A stretch of 13,044 bases of DNA, from contig PCBP01000018.1 of NCBI GenBank assembly GCA_002730985.1, positions 1-13,044 of the forward strand. The letters run 5' to 3'. The stretch is from Flavobacteriales bacterium. Its GTDB lineage: Bacteria; Bacteroidota; Bacteroidia; Flavobacteriales; BACL11. How positions within the stretch are numbered: the first letter of the stretch is position 1; each line of letters opens with the position of its first letter. Of the stretch, positions 8,301 to 13,044 are shown piece by piece. Below the pieces are notes generated by a model. The model was not told the origin of the DNA. It saw nothing but the letters and a program-made list of their open reading frames with translations, and did not search any database. The translations under genes were made by a program, and so were the position numbers.

Positions 8301-8600
8301 TCGTTACATTCAGATTTACTAGAGATGAGGAAGGAAATCTTAGAACTAGAACAAAAAATAGGCGGCAGTAAAGTCCGATCAGAGATTGGCGAACAAAATG
8401 AATATCCTAGAATGCGAGATTATCTATGGGCAGCAAGTGGATCATCAACTTATGGACCAACAGAGATGCACAAACAAAGTCTAGCTAATGCTGAGAAAAT
8501 ATTTATAGAAATAGAATTAAAGTTTATTAAAATAGAGGAAATGATTAGCCCGCTACTAATACAATTGAAAAAGATTAGTGCTCCAGCAATCAAAGATTAA
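5364..8600 (+). CDS. Exported VPS10/sortilin-like Asp-box (BNR) repeat protein
   Basis: This 1078-residue protein has a Sec signal peptide (residues 1-23, cleavage near IYG-ED). Most of it is made of beta-propeller blades marked by Asp-boxes of the form S-x-D-x-G-x-x-W. Clear ones are at about 75-82 (TENSGTTW), 129-136 (SEDAGKTW), 180-187 (SIDGGQNW), 238-245 (SNDGGETW) and 288-295 (SNNQGASW), with more in the second half (RSEDRGDSW, TEDGGANW, STDKGKTW). The number suggests two propellers, as in sortilin-N-type proteins of Bacteroidota. FGRGIYILDD marks the end of the propeller part. Then come a highly charged linker (KEEKKAEEEDKE) and a helical, coiled-coil-prone C-terminus. No type IX secretion CTD or lipobox is seen, so it is probably periplasmic. 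Such proteins are often annotated as glycosyl hydrolases, but no catalytic residues can be assigned. It stands alone on its strand. Confidence 0.88.
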   Translation: MNLLRLISLISISFIISTNNIYGEDKKDTNDIYSELKFRNIGPALMSGRISDIIIHPDNQNIWYVAAGSGGVWKTENSGTTWNPIFDNERSYSIGCIALDPKNANIIWVGTGENVGGRHVGYGDGIYKSEDAGKTWKNMGLKKSEHLSKIIIHPEKSHIIWVASQGPLWSQGGERGVYKSIDGGQNWKQTLGDNEWVGATDLIIDPRDPNLLYTATWQRHRTVAGYMGGGSGTGIYKSNDGGETWKELNNGLPKSNMGKIGLAISPQKPDVIYAAIELDRRTGGVYKSNNQGASWEKMSNAVSGGTGPHYYQELYASPHFFDEIYLADNYMQVSYDGGKTFSRMNETEKHVDNHAVAFKKNDANYILVGCDGGLYESFDKTENWKFIDNLPITQFYKIAVDDSKPFYYIYGGTQDNNTQGSPSRTDNIHGIRNSDWFIVLGGDGHQPATEPENPDIVYAQWQRGNLNRHDRVTGENTNIKPQPKLGEENERFNWDAPILVSPHNPKRLYFASQRVWRSEDRGDSWEAISGDLTKNIERISTPFFGKKQKWDNPWDLYAMSNYSTITSLSESSVKEGLIYAGTDDGIIQVTEDGGANWRKVNFNKINGLPNTAFVNDIKADLFNEDIVYAVFDNHKYGDYKPYLFKSTDKGKTWKNIAKNLPENTILWRIVQDHIDSDLIFLGTEFGIYFTNNHEKDWVKLENGMPNISVRDITIQKREDDLVAGTFGRGIYILDDYSSLREFNAPGSEQEAILFTPKNAHWYKQKRILGGRKKAAQGDNYFVADNPPFGVNFTYYLDKEYQTKASIRKKEEKKAEEEDKELSVPNWQTLEDEKNEIEPILWLFIYSEEDQIIRKIKAKNKKGFNRINWDLHSESSSTISYDNLNTDMSGPLVIPGRYSSQLYKQIEGEFTVVSDKVHFKVNPLTKGSLEGSPYDIVVKFWQEVYELRNKANDLSDNIKDTKKKINIALKAYERAKYIKKSLHSDLLEMRKEILELEQKIGGSKVRSEIGEQNEYPRMRDYLWAASGSSTYGPTEMHKQSLANAEKIFIEIELKFIKIEEMISPLLIQLKKISAPAIKD

Positions 8601-8621
8601 TCTTCTAACTCTGATTAATCT
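8594..8621. terminator. Possible weak bidirectional terminator
   Basis: The arms AGATTAATC and GATTAATCT pair over 9 bp around a 10-nt loop. The hairpin overlaps the stop of the Asp-box gene and faces the convergent SFPV gene ending at 8662. The stem is AT-only apart from two pairs and has no strong T-tract, so the call is tentative. Confidence 0.3.
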
Positions 8622-8661
8622 ATAAAATAATATCAGGCATAATCTTCTCCATAATTTAGAG

Positions 8662-8976
8662 TCACATAATAACTAAGCCAGCTCCACCATAAATTGAGAA
8701 ACCTACAGCGATCAACAAAAGAGTAATTAAGCCCATATATATCCCTCTTCTAAAATAGTGATTAGGACTAAATAATAAAAATAGAGGCAAGAAAAAAAGC
8801 AGCTCACTAAATAGTCCAACTAAGAACCCTAATAAAGTATAAATAAAATTTGAAGAACTGTCATATAATATAGCAGGATCAGAACTAGCAATATCCAGTA
8901 AACCTGAAATAGGAAAAGACGCATAGCTAAGCTGTGCAGAGAATATAAATATAAGAAGTAAATACAACTTCTTCAT
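8662..8976 (-). CDS. SFPV-type small secreted/membrane protein (104 aa)
   Basis: This is the shortest of the SFPV family here. The signal peptide (residues 1-19, ending QLSYA) is followed by SFPISG at the mature start. A short polar stretch with SSDPAILYDSSSN leads into two predicted membrane segments at about 43-69 and 77-99. The inter-helix turn is basic (PNHYFRRG), and the protein ends just after the second helix. Function is unknown. It stands apart from the four-gene SFPV run and lacks both the palindrome and the TTTTCTTTG box. A near-match to the -7 consensus (TAAATTCG) sits 16 nt before the start. It converges with the Asp-box gene and diverges from the secreted repeat protein at 9159. 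Confidence 0.82.
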   Translation of the reverse strand: MKKLYLLLIFIFSAQLSYASFPISGLLDIASSDPAILYDSSSNFIYTLLGFLVGLFSELLFFLPLFLLFSPNHYFRRGIYMGLITLLLIAVGFSIYGGAGLVIM

Positions 8977-9106
8977 AACAGGTGATTTTTTACGAATTTA
9001 CATCTAATAATCGGTATTATAAGATAATCTATTCTATAATTATCCTCTTTTCTACTTTTACATTAAAGCTGAAGAGCAAACACATAAAATAAACTCACTA
9101 GATTAC

Positions 9107-9137
9107 TTTGATATTTAATACCATACATGTACTTTAG
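9107..9137 (+). promoter_or_regulatory. Bacteroidota-type promoter of the 121-aa secreted protein gene
   Basis: A -33 TTTG (9107-9110) and a -7 TACTTTAG (9130-9137, one mismatch to TAnnTTTG) are separated by 19 nt, the usual spacing for this phylum. The -7 box is 21 nt before the ATG at 9159. This is the best complete -33/-7 pair seen in the window. Confidence 0.55.
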
Positions 9138-9158
9138 CATATATCATAAATTAGAAAA

Positions 9159-9524
9159 ATGAAAAAGAAAATAATTGGAAGTATTCTATTATCTGGGATG
9201 ATCTTTCTATCATATACAGAAGCCCCCAGCCAAGAAAGATCTATTAACACATACTATAATAAGATGGGGATAGATAATGAAGGTATCCAAAACATTGAAG
9301 ACCTTCTTTTAGGTAATGGAATTGAACAAAGGAACATAGAAGTGGTCAAGAGGTATATTATTGGCATTGTTAAAGATATCCCTAATGAAAGTCTTGAATT
9401 TAAGTTAAGTGATAGAAATAAAAATTACCTGCAAGAGATTGGCGTAAAGCCATCACAGATTGGAGTCATTAAGAGAATTGCTCTTAGAGTTAGTTTAAGT
9501 AATAGCCGAAGGGAGGGCAGATAG
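9159..9524 (+). CDS. Small secreted protein with three 17-residue motifs, function unknown
   Basis: This 121-residue protein was not recognised. It begins with a Sec signal peptide (KKK, then a hydrophobic stretch to about residue 18, with probable cleavage near EAPS-Q, residue 24). There is no lipobox cysteine, so it should be a soluble periplasmic or secreted protein. The mature part contains three copies of a motif x-G-[IV]-x4-I-x2-[IV]-[EK]-[DR]-x4, at residues 36-52, 53-69 and 94-110. The first two are directly tandem. They read like short amphipathic helices introduced by a Gly-Ile/Val turn. The tail (SNSRREGR) is basic. The gene has its own promoter-like pair and converges on the SFPV operon with a 25-nt gap. 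Confidence 0.8.
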   Translation: MKKKIIGSILLSGMIFLSYTEAPSQERSINTYYNKMGIDNEGIQNIEDLLLGNGIEQRNIEVVKRYIIGIVKDIPNESLEFKLSDRNKNYLQEIGVKPSQIGVIKRIALRVSLSNSRREGR

Positions 9525-9549
9525 AAAATAAGGATAATAAAATAGCTTT

Positions 9550-9924
9550 TTAACCTCCAGCCCCTCCTCCGGACATGATAAGAAGAGCCAAATACAGAAA
9601 TAAGCCTGCTAAAGAAATGAGTGATAAAATAAAACCAGAGATTGCTAAGCCTTTTAGTTCTTTAGTAAAGCCAATTACCCCAAATATTATCGCAAGTAAA
9701 TGAAGTAGAAGGCCAATTACTATACCAGAATTGAAAAATAATATAAGGCCAATAACAGATAAAGTCAATGATAAGATGCCCCAAATAGATTGACTATTCC
9801 CATAAGTTGGAGCCTGGATAGGTTCGACAATTTCATTTTGAACATTTCCTGACACTGGAAAAGAAGCATAACTAACATCTGTAAATGTTATTAATGTGAT
9901 TAAAAGGAGAATGAGATACTTCAT
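9550..9924 (-). CDS. SFPV-type, DUF4190-like membrane protein (124 aa), last in cluster
   Basis: The signal peptide (residues 1-20, ending VSYA) is followed by SFPVSG and a Pro/Gln-containing linker to about residue 45. Three or four tightly packed hydrophobic helices then fill 46-117. The pattern IWGILSLTLSVIGLIL ... IFGVIGF-TKELKGLAISGFILSLISL is strongly reminiscent of DUF4190 small membrane proteins. The C-terminus is a glycine tail, SGGGAGG. It is the distal gene of the leftward run that starts at 11333, and its start is 41 nt after the stop of the preceding member. No promoter box was seen, which fits co-transcription. The role is unknown. The similarity in layout to the protein at 3499-3882 suggests these two form a subgroup. 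Confidence 0.85.
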   Translation of the reverse strand: MKYLILLLITLITFTDVSYASFPVSGNVQNEIVEPIQAPTYGNSQSIWGILSLTLSVIGLILFFNSGIVIGLLLHLLAIIFGVIGFTKELKGLAISGFILSLISLAGLFLYLALLIMSGGGAGG

Positions 9925-9965
9925 ATGTCTTAGTTCATTGTTAATCTATTCTTTTTATTCTATAT

Positions 9966-10421
9966 CTAACCACCCATTCCTGATCCACCCATTCCAATCA
10001 GGGACAAAAACAAAAACAAGAAAATAGATATAGAGACAATCCAAATAAGTGTTTTCTTTGCTAATCCATCTCCGCTACCTCTAAAATTACCTCTACTCCC
10101 CCATATCTTTTTTCCAAAAAATACTGAACCAAAAAATGATGCTGTTGCTAAAAATAAAGGAAGAAGTAATAATACCACAGGGCCTTCTCTATCATTCACA
10201 ATAAATCCTTCACTTATAACTACTGAGAGGAACGCGAGACCAAAAATGCAAGTAGCAAGAAAGAGAATGGCATTTTTAACAGATATATACCATGGGGCCT
10301 GCTGATAAGTTATATTATCAATAGAAATCTCTGTTTGTTCAGTTGGCAATACTGGAAAAGAAGCATAACTTAAATTTGCAAATAACATTAATACAAAAGA
10401 AATAAGGAGCAGTCTTTTCAT
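9966..10421 (-). CDS. SFPV-type membrane protein with Gly-Met-rich C-terminus (151 aa)
   Basis: The signal peptide (residues 1-20, ending NLSYA) gives a mature start of SFPVLP. A linker (24-48) rich in Thr, Glu, Ile and Gln precedes three predicted membrane segments at about 49-70, 82-103 and 123-143. A glycine- and arginine-containing loop lies at 103-122 (KKIWGSRGNFRGSGDG). The protein ends GMGGSGMGG, similar to the glycine tail of the neighbour at 9550. Upstream, TTTCTTTG stands 4 nt before the ATG, as in the palindrome-bearing genes, but no palindrome is present. It may be transcribed both from the cluster's first promoter and locally. The function was not recognised. Confidence 0.85.
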   Translation of the reverse strand: MKRLLLISFVLMLFANLSYASFPVLPTEQTEISIDNITYQQAPWYISVKNAILFLATCIFGLAFLSVVISEGFIVNDREGPVVLLLLPLFLATASFFGSVFFGKKIWGSRGNFRGSGDGLAKKTLIWIVSISIFLFLFLSLIGMGGSGMGG

Positions 10422-10492
10422 ACAACAAAGAAAGGCAAATAATAAGGCATTCTACTAAAAAACCCTGAGAGATTATTTAGATTTCTAATTAA

Positions 10493-10978
10493 TTAGTTGT
10501 TTTCCAAACTATTTCGTCTATTTCGAAGTTGTATAAATCGTGCTCTAATAGCAACTCCGATACTAATTAATATAAGAAGACTCATCCATCCTAATTCAAT
10601 AGGAGCCCCTTTCTTCGTTTGTCCTGCTGATTGGGGGCAATCAGAACCATTGCCACTATCTACACAATTATATAGACGAGTAAGGCCAATAGCACTCCAA
10701 ATTATAACCCCTAATAATATTGATCCAGATAAGATATATAAACCTGTAGCACCACTTTGCTGAATAGTATTGTCTTTTCCATTACTTTTCCTGCAACTTT
10801 CACATTTGCAATCATTAAGATCAATACCCATCTTTATAAGATTAGAATGATATTGTTTAATTTCTTCTATTTGCAATGTATCTTCCTTAACCTCTATAGT
10901 GTCAGCAACAGGGAAAGAAGCGTAACTCATATTTGTGAATATTATTAATGCAAAAAAGATGAAAAGTGATCTTTTCAT
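10493..10978 (-). CDS. SFPV-type membrane protein with cysteine cluster (161 aa)
   Basis: An upstream start at 11035 is possible in frame, but it would overlap the preceding gene and place extra residues before the signal peptide. The ATG at 10978 is chosen because MKRSLFIFF begins a normal signal peptide ending NMSYA (residue 20). Mature SFPVAD is followed by an acidic stretch, then a His and cysteine region: H44, C57, C59 and C62 in DCKCESCRK. Two predicted membrane helices (about 78-100 and 129-146) flank a loop with a second Cys pair (C105, C114). The tail is basic (RARFIQLRNRR). In the periplasm the cysteines could form disulfides or bind metal; neither can be shown here. Its start lies 7 nt after the stop of the upstream SFPV gene, so the two are surely one transcript. 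Confidence 0.87.
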   Translation of the reverse strand: MKRSLFIFFALIIFTNMSYASFPVADTIEVKEDTLQIEEIKQYHSNLIKMGIDLNDCKCESCRKSNGKDNTIQQSGATGLYILSGSILLGVIIWSAIGLTRLYNCVDSGNGSDCPQSAGQTKKGAPIELGWMSLLILISIGVAIRARFIQLRNRRNSLENN

Positions 10979-10985
10979 TCTAAAA

Positions 10986-11333
10986 TTATTGCATATTATA
11001 TACACACCCTCCTTTAACAATGCCACAAATACCACCTAATAATAGCATTAATGAAACAATACCTAATGTTACATAGGTTAATATTCTGACCCATTTCACT
11101 TCATCTCTCCACGCCCTCCACCATGCCTTAATTAAAAAGTATGAAGCAAACCCTAAAATTGAAACCACTAAAACTCCCATAAGAATAGCTTCAAGAAGTG
11201 AAGTTTCATCTTCCTCAGTATCTTCAGATGCTATAGTATTTAGTATTTCAGCATTACTTGCTGTAACAGGAAAAGAGGCATAACTAAAGTTGGTAACTGT
11301 TAATGTCATTAAGATAAATAGTAGTTTCCTCAT
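10986..11333 (-). CDS. SFPV-type membrane protein (115 aa), first gene of the SFPV operon
   Basis: The signal peptide (residues 1-19, ending NFSYA) is followed by SFPVTA. The linker is strikingly acidic (EDTEEDETS, 37-45). Two predicted membrane helices lie at about 50-70 and 83-107, with a Trp-rich basic loop between them (KAWWRAWRDEVKW). Two cysteines lie near the C-terminus (C103, C110). It heads the leftward run of four SFPV genes (11333-9550) and has the full upstream module: palindrome, 27 nt, 4 nt, ATG. A tRNA-like direct repeat lies about 57 nt upstream of its start. Function is unknown. Together the four products would place four related small proteins in the inner membrane or envelope at once. 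Confidence 0.87.
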   Translation of the reverse strand: MRKLLFILMTLTVTNFSYASFPVTASNAEILNTIASEDTEEDETSLLEAILMGVLVVSILGFASYFLIKAWWRAWRDEVKWVRILTYVTLGIVSLMLLLGGICGIVKGGCVYNMQ

Positions 11334-11364
11334 TAAGCAAAGAAAAGAAAATAAAAAGGAATAA

Positions 11365-11379
11365 TTATGCTAAGCATAA
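11365..11379. promoter_or_regulatory. Palindrome TTATGCTWAGCATAA, copy B (upstream of the SFPV operon)
   Basis: This is the same 15-nt inverted repeat as copies A and C. It is followed toward the gene by 27 nt ending in TTTTCTTTG, then 4 nt, then the ATG at 11333. The spacing is identical to the other two copies although the spacer sequences differ, which argues for function rather than recent duplication alone. Confidence 0.65.
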
Positions 11380-11389
11380 TAAGTAGAAA

Positions 11390-11460
11390 AAGTCGGGGTA
11401 GCAAGACTAAAACCTACTAGATATGACAACTCAAAAGGGACCCGAATAGGTCCCTCGCTA
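11390..11460 (-). repeat. tRNA-Pro-tail-like direct repeat, copy 1
   Basis: This 71-nt element differs from copy 2 at three positions only. On the minus strand it ends TTTTAGTCTTGCTACCCCGACTT. That resembles the T-loop, T-stem and 3' acceptor strand of Bacteroidota tRNA-Pro as I recall it, with the stem GTAGG/CTTGC pairing using G-U. It also starts with a TAGCG like tRNA positions 8-12. The 5' acceptor strand and a normal anticodon arm are missing, so it is a degenerate tRNA-like relic, not a tRNA. Weaker similarity to copy 2 continues on both sides. Confidence 0.7.
11433..11455 (-). terminator. Hairpin inside repeat copy 1, possible terminator of the barrel gene
   Basis: On the minus strand AGGGACC-TATTCG-GGTCCCT forms a 7-bp GC-rich stem followed by TTTTGAG. 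It lies about 50 nt after the stop of the barrel gene. In copy 2 the matching hairpin (12174-12196) has one mismatch in the stem. Confidence 0.5.
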
Positions 11461-11505
11461 TTCTACACATCAAAACTACAGACCAAATATATTAAACTTA
11501 TTATG

Positions 11506-12075
11506 CTAAATACTATATCCAACACTTACTCCAAAAGGAATATAAAGAATATCAGGATGAGGAAAATCATTATCAACAGGCTTCTTTAATTTTCTAATAG
11601 GTATAGGAGGCTGTAAATATATCCTAAAATTAAATTTGTTTGACTGTAATGGTTGGAATCTATAGCCTATGATTCCATACAAAATATAAGGCCAGGTTGT
11701 TTTTCCAGATAGCATTGTACCTCCTAATCCAAATTCAAAAAAACTTCTTCTTTTGCCAATATTTGCTGTAAAATGATGAGGTATTGTCAAATAATCTTCC
11801 ACTGGAGAACAAGATCCAGTCCCAAAGGAAATACAAAATTCCTGATTATATCCTAAGCCAACCTTAGTACTTAGAATATAAGATTTTCCAACTAAATATT
11901 GTTTCTCATAATTAATTGATATTCTTGATGCATCACCTAATAAATTTAGACTAATACTATTTAGTGGTCTATCTTCTACACTTTGTATCTTTTCTATTTA
12001 AGATATAGACTTTTCTTGCGCTTTGATCTCAATTACAAAGAAACACAATAATAATATTAATCTAGAAAAATACAT
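11506..12075 (-). pseudogene. Outer-membrane beta-barrel protein, interrupted by an in-frame TAA
   Basis: From the ATG at 12075 a perfect signal peptide reads MYFSRLILLLCFFVIEIKAQ, then five codons later a TAA stop (11998-12000). The same frame then stays open with no further stop to 11506. The encoded remainder looks like an outer-membrane beta-barrel: alternating strands ending in aromatic residues (for example STKVGLGYN, FFEFGLGGT, ILYGIIGYRF, FRIYLQPP) and a C-terminal FGVSVGYSI. The whole would be 189 residues. The largest fragment without a stop and with a start-like codon begins at a GTG (11802), too far inside to be the true start. It therefore looks like a gene with a single nonsense change, either a real mutation or a sequencing error. 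Its upstream region carries the intact palindrome module. Confidence 0.75.
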
Positions 12076-12106
12076 ATAGCAAAGAAAAGTAAAAATTTAG
12101 GCAATA

Positions 12107-12121
12107 TTATGCTTAGCATAA
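12107..12121. promoter_or_regulatory. Palindrome TTATGCTWAGCATAA, copy C (upstream of the barrel gene)
   Basis: This is the inverted repeat with the opposite central base (A instead of T on the coding strand). It is again separated from the ATG at 12075 by 27 nt ending in TTTTCTTTG plus 4 nt. A TTGCC lies inside this spacer. The gene it serves is unrelated to the SFPV family, so the module is not just part of that gene family. Confidence 0.65.
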
Positions 12122-12130
12122 AAAAGAAAA

Positions 12131-12201
12131 AAGTCGGGGTAGCAAGACTAAAACTTACTAGAGATGACAACTCAAAAGGTACCCGAATAGGTCCCTCGCT
12201 A
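12131..12201 (-). repeat. tRNA-Pro-tail-like direct repeat, copy 2
   Basis: This 71-nt copy is 68/71 identical to copy 1 and exactly 741 bp to its right. The T-arm analogue is GTAAG-TTTTAGT-CTTGC, then TACCCCGACTT. The A/G difference from copy 1 keeps the stem paired. It sits between the stop of the VTT gene (12285) and palindrome C. Nothing else was recognised in the gap 12202-12284. Confidence 0.7.
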
Positions 12202-12284
12202 TTTCATGCATTAGAACTATATAACAAATATATCAAATAATCTAAAATCAAGAACCTTAAGGCTCAGTAGAAATAAACCAAAGA

Positions 12285-12899
12285 TTATAATACCTGTAAG
12301 ATAATAAGATAGTAAATTACAAATCTCAAATATCGGAAGAGTGACCATAACAAATAATATTGAAACTTATAATTAATTAAGCCAGCTCCAATACTTACTA
12401 TTGAATGCGGAATTGGAGATATAGCTCCCAAAACTATAAAAAGACCGCCCCATTTACGTAAATTAATAATATGCTGTTTTATTTTTTGTTCAAGATGTCT
12501 ACGAACATCTGGCATCATAGATATACACACACCAATAAAGTAAGACACAACCCCTCCTATATATGATACTGTTGCTAGCGCAAATAAAAACAAAATAGGA
12601 GAACCTGATTTTGATGACCATAATATAAATATCTCAGGAGGAATTAAACCTAAAATTGATTCTGAAATTAAAAAACATAAGATAATTATTTTTGGAGAAT
12701 ATCTTTCAATAATATGATACATTAATAAATTAAGATCTATTATAAGAAAATTAACAGCCATTAATAATAACACAAAAATTACTATTATAAAAAATGCTTG
12801 ATAAGCAGTGTTTTTTAAAAATGAATAAAAACGAGTTATTTTATAATATCGATGTGCTAAACTCCATCTTTTTAAATAATAATTTAAGATATTCTTCAT
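12285..12899 (-). CDS. VTT/DedA-like (YqaA-type, SNARE-associated) inner-membrane protein
   Basis: This 204-residue polytopic membrane protein resembles the VTT (DedA/YqaA/TVP38) family, whose members act in lipid scrambling or transport and envelope homeostasis. The N-terminal 30 residues are basic and aromatic. Hydrophobic segments follow at about 32-54, 70-86, 100-125, 150-174 and 180-203. The re-entrant-type motifs are visible: SESILGLIPPEIFILWSS (79-96), with its conserved Glu and double Pro, and the family motif GGLFIVLGAISPIPHSIVSIGAGL (151-174). The length is usual for the short Bacteroidota forms. TATGTTTG (12904-12911) precedes the ATG by 4 nt. It lies between tRNA-like repeats 2 and 3 and may be read with a gene beyond the window. 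The transported lipid or ion is unknown. Confidence 0.75.
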   Translation of the reverse strand: MKNILNYYLKRWSLAHRYYKITRFYSFLKNTAYQAFFIIVIFVLLLMAVNFLIIDLNLLMYHIIERYSPKIIILCFLISESILGLIPPEIFILWSSKSGSPILFLFALATVSYIGGVVSYFIGVCISMMPDVRRHLEQKIKQHIINLRKWGGLFIVLGAISPIPHSIVSIGAGLINYKFQYYLLWSLFRYLRFVIYYLIILQVL

Positions 12900-12903
12900 G
12901 TTG

Positions 12904-12911
12904 CAAACATA
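12904..12911 (-). promoter_or_regulatory. -7 box next to the VTT gene start
   Basis: On the minus strand TATGTTTG fits TAnnTTTG exactly and is 4 nt before the ATG at 12899. A TTG (in AATTGAAC) lies 23 nt further upstream, at the long end of the accepted -33/-7 spacing. It suggests a leaderless transcript. Confidence 0.5.
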
Positions 12912-12975
12912 TTAAATAATGGGATGAAAAAGTTCAATTCTGGGACCGAGAATTTCTCCAAAATATAAAGAGAAA

Positions 12976-12994
12976 AAGTCGGGGTAGCAAGATT
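12976..12994 (-). repeat. tRNA-Pro-tail-like direct repeat, copy 3 (core only)
   Basis: AAGTCGGGGTAGCAAGATT repeats the first 19 nt of copies 1 and 2 with one change. That change (GATT instead of GACT) makes it closer to the tRNA-Pro tail AATCTTGC-TACCCCGACTT. The sequence then diverges (AAAAACAAGC). It lies about 80 nt upstream of the VTT gene in the same orientation as the other copies. Beyond it, a short minus-strand frame ending in TAA at 13012-13014 could be the last residues of another gene, but this is too short to call. Confidence 0.6.
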
Positions 12995-13044
12995 AAAAAC
13001 AAGCAAAGAATTTATTCAGTTTTTTTTCCATATTTCTGTTCCCT

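Noticed and set aside
10497..10948. Two plus-strand open frames opposite the Cys-rich SFPV gene
   Set aside because: They are antisense to a gene with a clear signal peptide and membrane helices, and neither has recognisable features.
10979..11035. Upstream extension of the SFPV gene to a start at 11035
   Set aside because: It overlaps the previous gene and puts 19 extra residues before a normal signal peptide. The start at 10978 fits the family.
12131..12201. Reading the repeat as a small peptide (frame KVGVARLKLTRDD on the plus strand)
   Set aside because: This is the type of spurious peptide produced by translating the reverse complement of a tRNA 3' end. It has no start context.
12131..12201. 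Integron attC site
   Set aside because: The GTTRRRY / RYYYAAC core sites and the long imperfect palindrome of attC are absent.
13012..13044. C-terminus of another minus-strand gene at the right edge
   Set aside because: Only about ten codons are visible and other frames are equally open, so it cannot be supported.

Overview
The window is AT-rich DNA from a member of the Bacteroidota, probably a Cytophagales-like lineage (genus not determinable). The evidence is promoter boxes of the TAnnTTTG type, no Shine-Dalgarno sequences, an Hsp90 (HtpG) with the C-terminal form typical of the phylum, a PlsC-like acyltransferase and a large sortilin/Asp-box secreted protein of types common there, and a family of small secreted or membrane proteins whose signal peptide ends in the signature YA-SFPV.

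Left part (1-3458): a truncated N-terminus of a secreted parallel beta-helix-like protein (minus strand); a small protein of unknown function that looks co-transcribed with htpG; a strong hairpin terminator; then an acyltransferase on its own, possibly leaderless, promoter. Middle part (3499-8600): on the minus strand, an SFPV-type membrane protein and a class V aminotransferase; divergently, a 1078-residue exported Asp-box (BNR/VPS10-like) protein.

Right part (8662-13044): an SFPV protein, a small secreted protein built on three copies of a 17-residue motif, then a leftward run of four SFPV genes (11333 to 9550), an outer-membrane beta-barrel gene broken by an in-frame stop, and a VTT/DedA-like membrane protein.

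Three observations stand out. First, three genes (SFPV at 3882, SFPV at 11333, the broken barrel at 12075) share an exactly spaced upstream module: palindrome TTATGCTWAGCATAA, 27 nt ending in TTTTCTTT(T)G, 4 nt, ATG. It looks like the control region of a small cell-envelope regulon. In one member the 27-nt spacer is largely an AAAAG repeat array that could slip. Second, three direct repeats on the right resemble the 3' end of a tRNA-Pro and separate successive genes. Third, several genes carry a TAnnTTTG-like box 4-5 nt before the start codon, suggesting leaderless mRNAs. No CRISPR array, intact transposon, rRNA or intact tRNA was seen.
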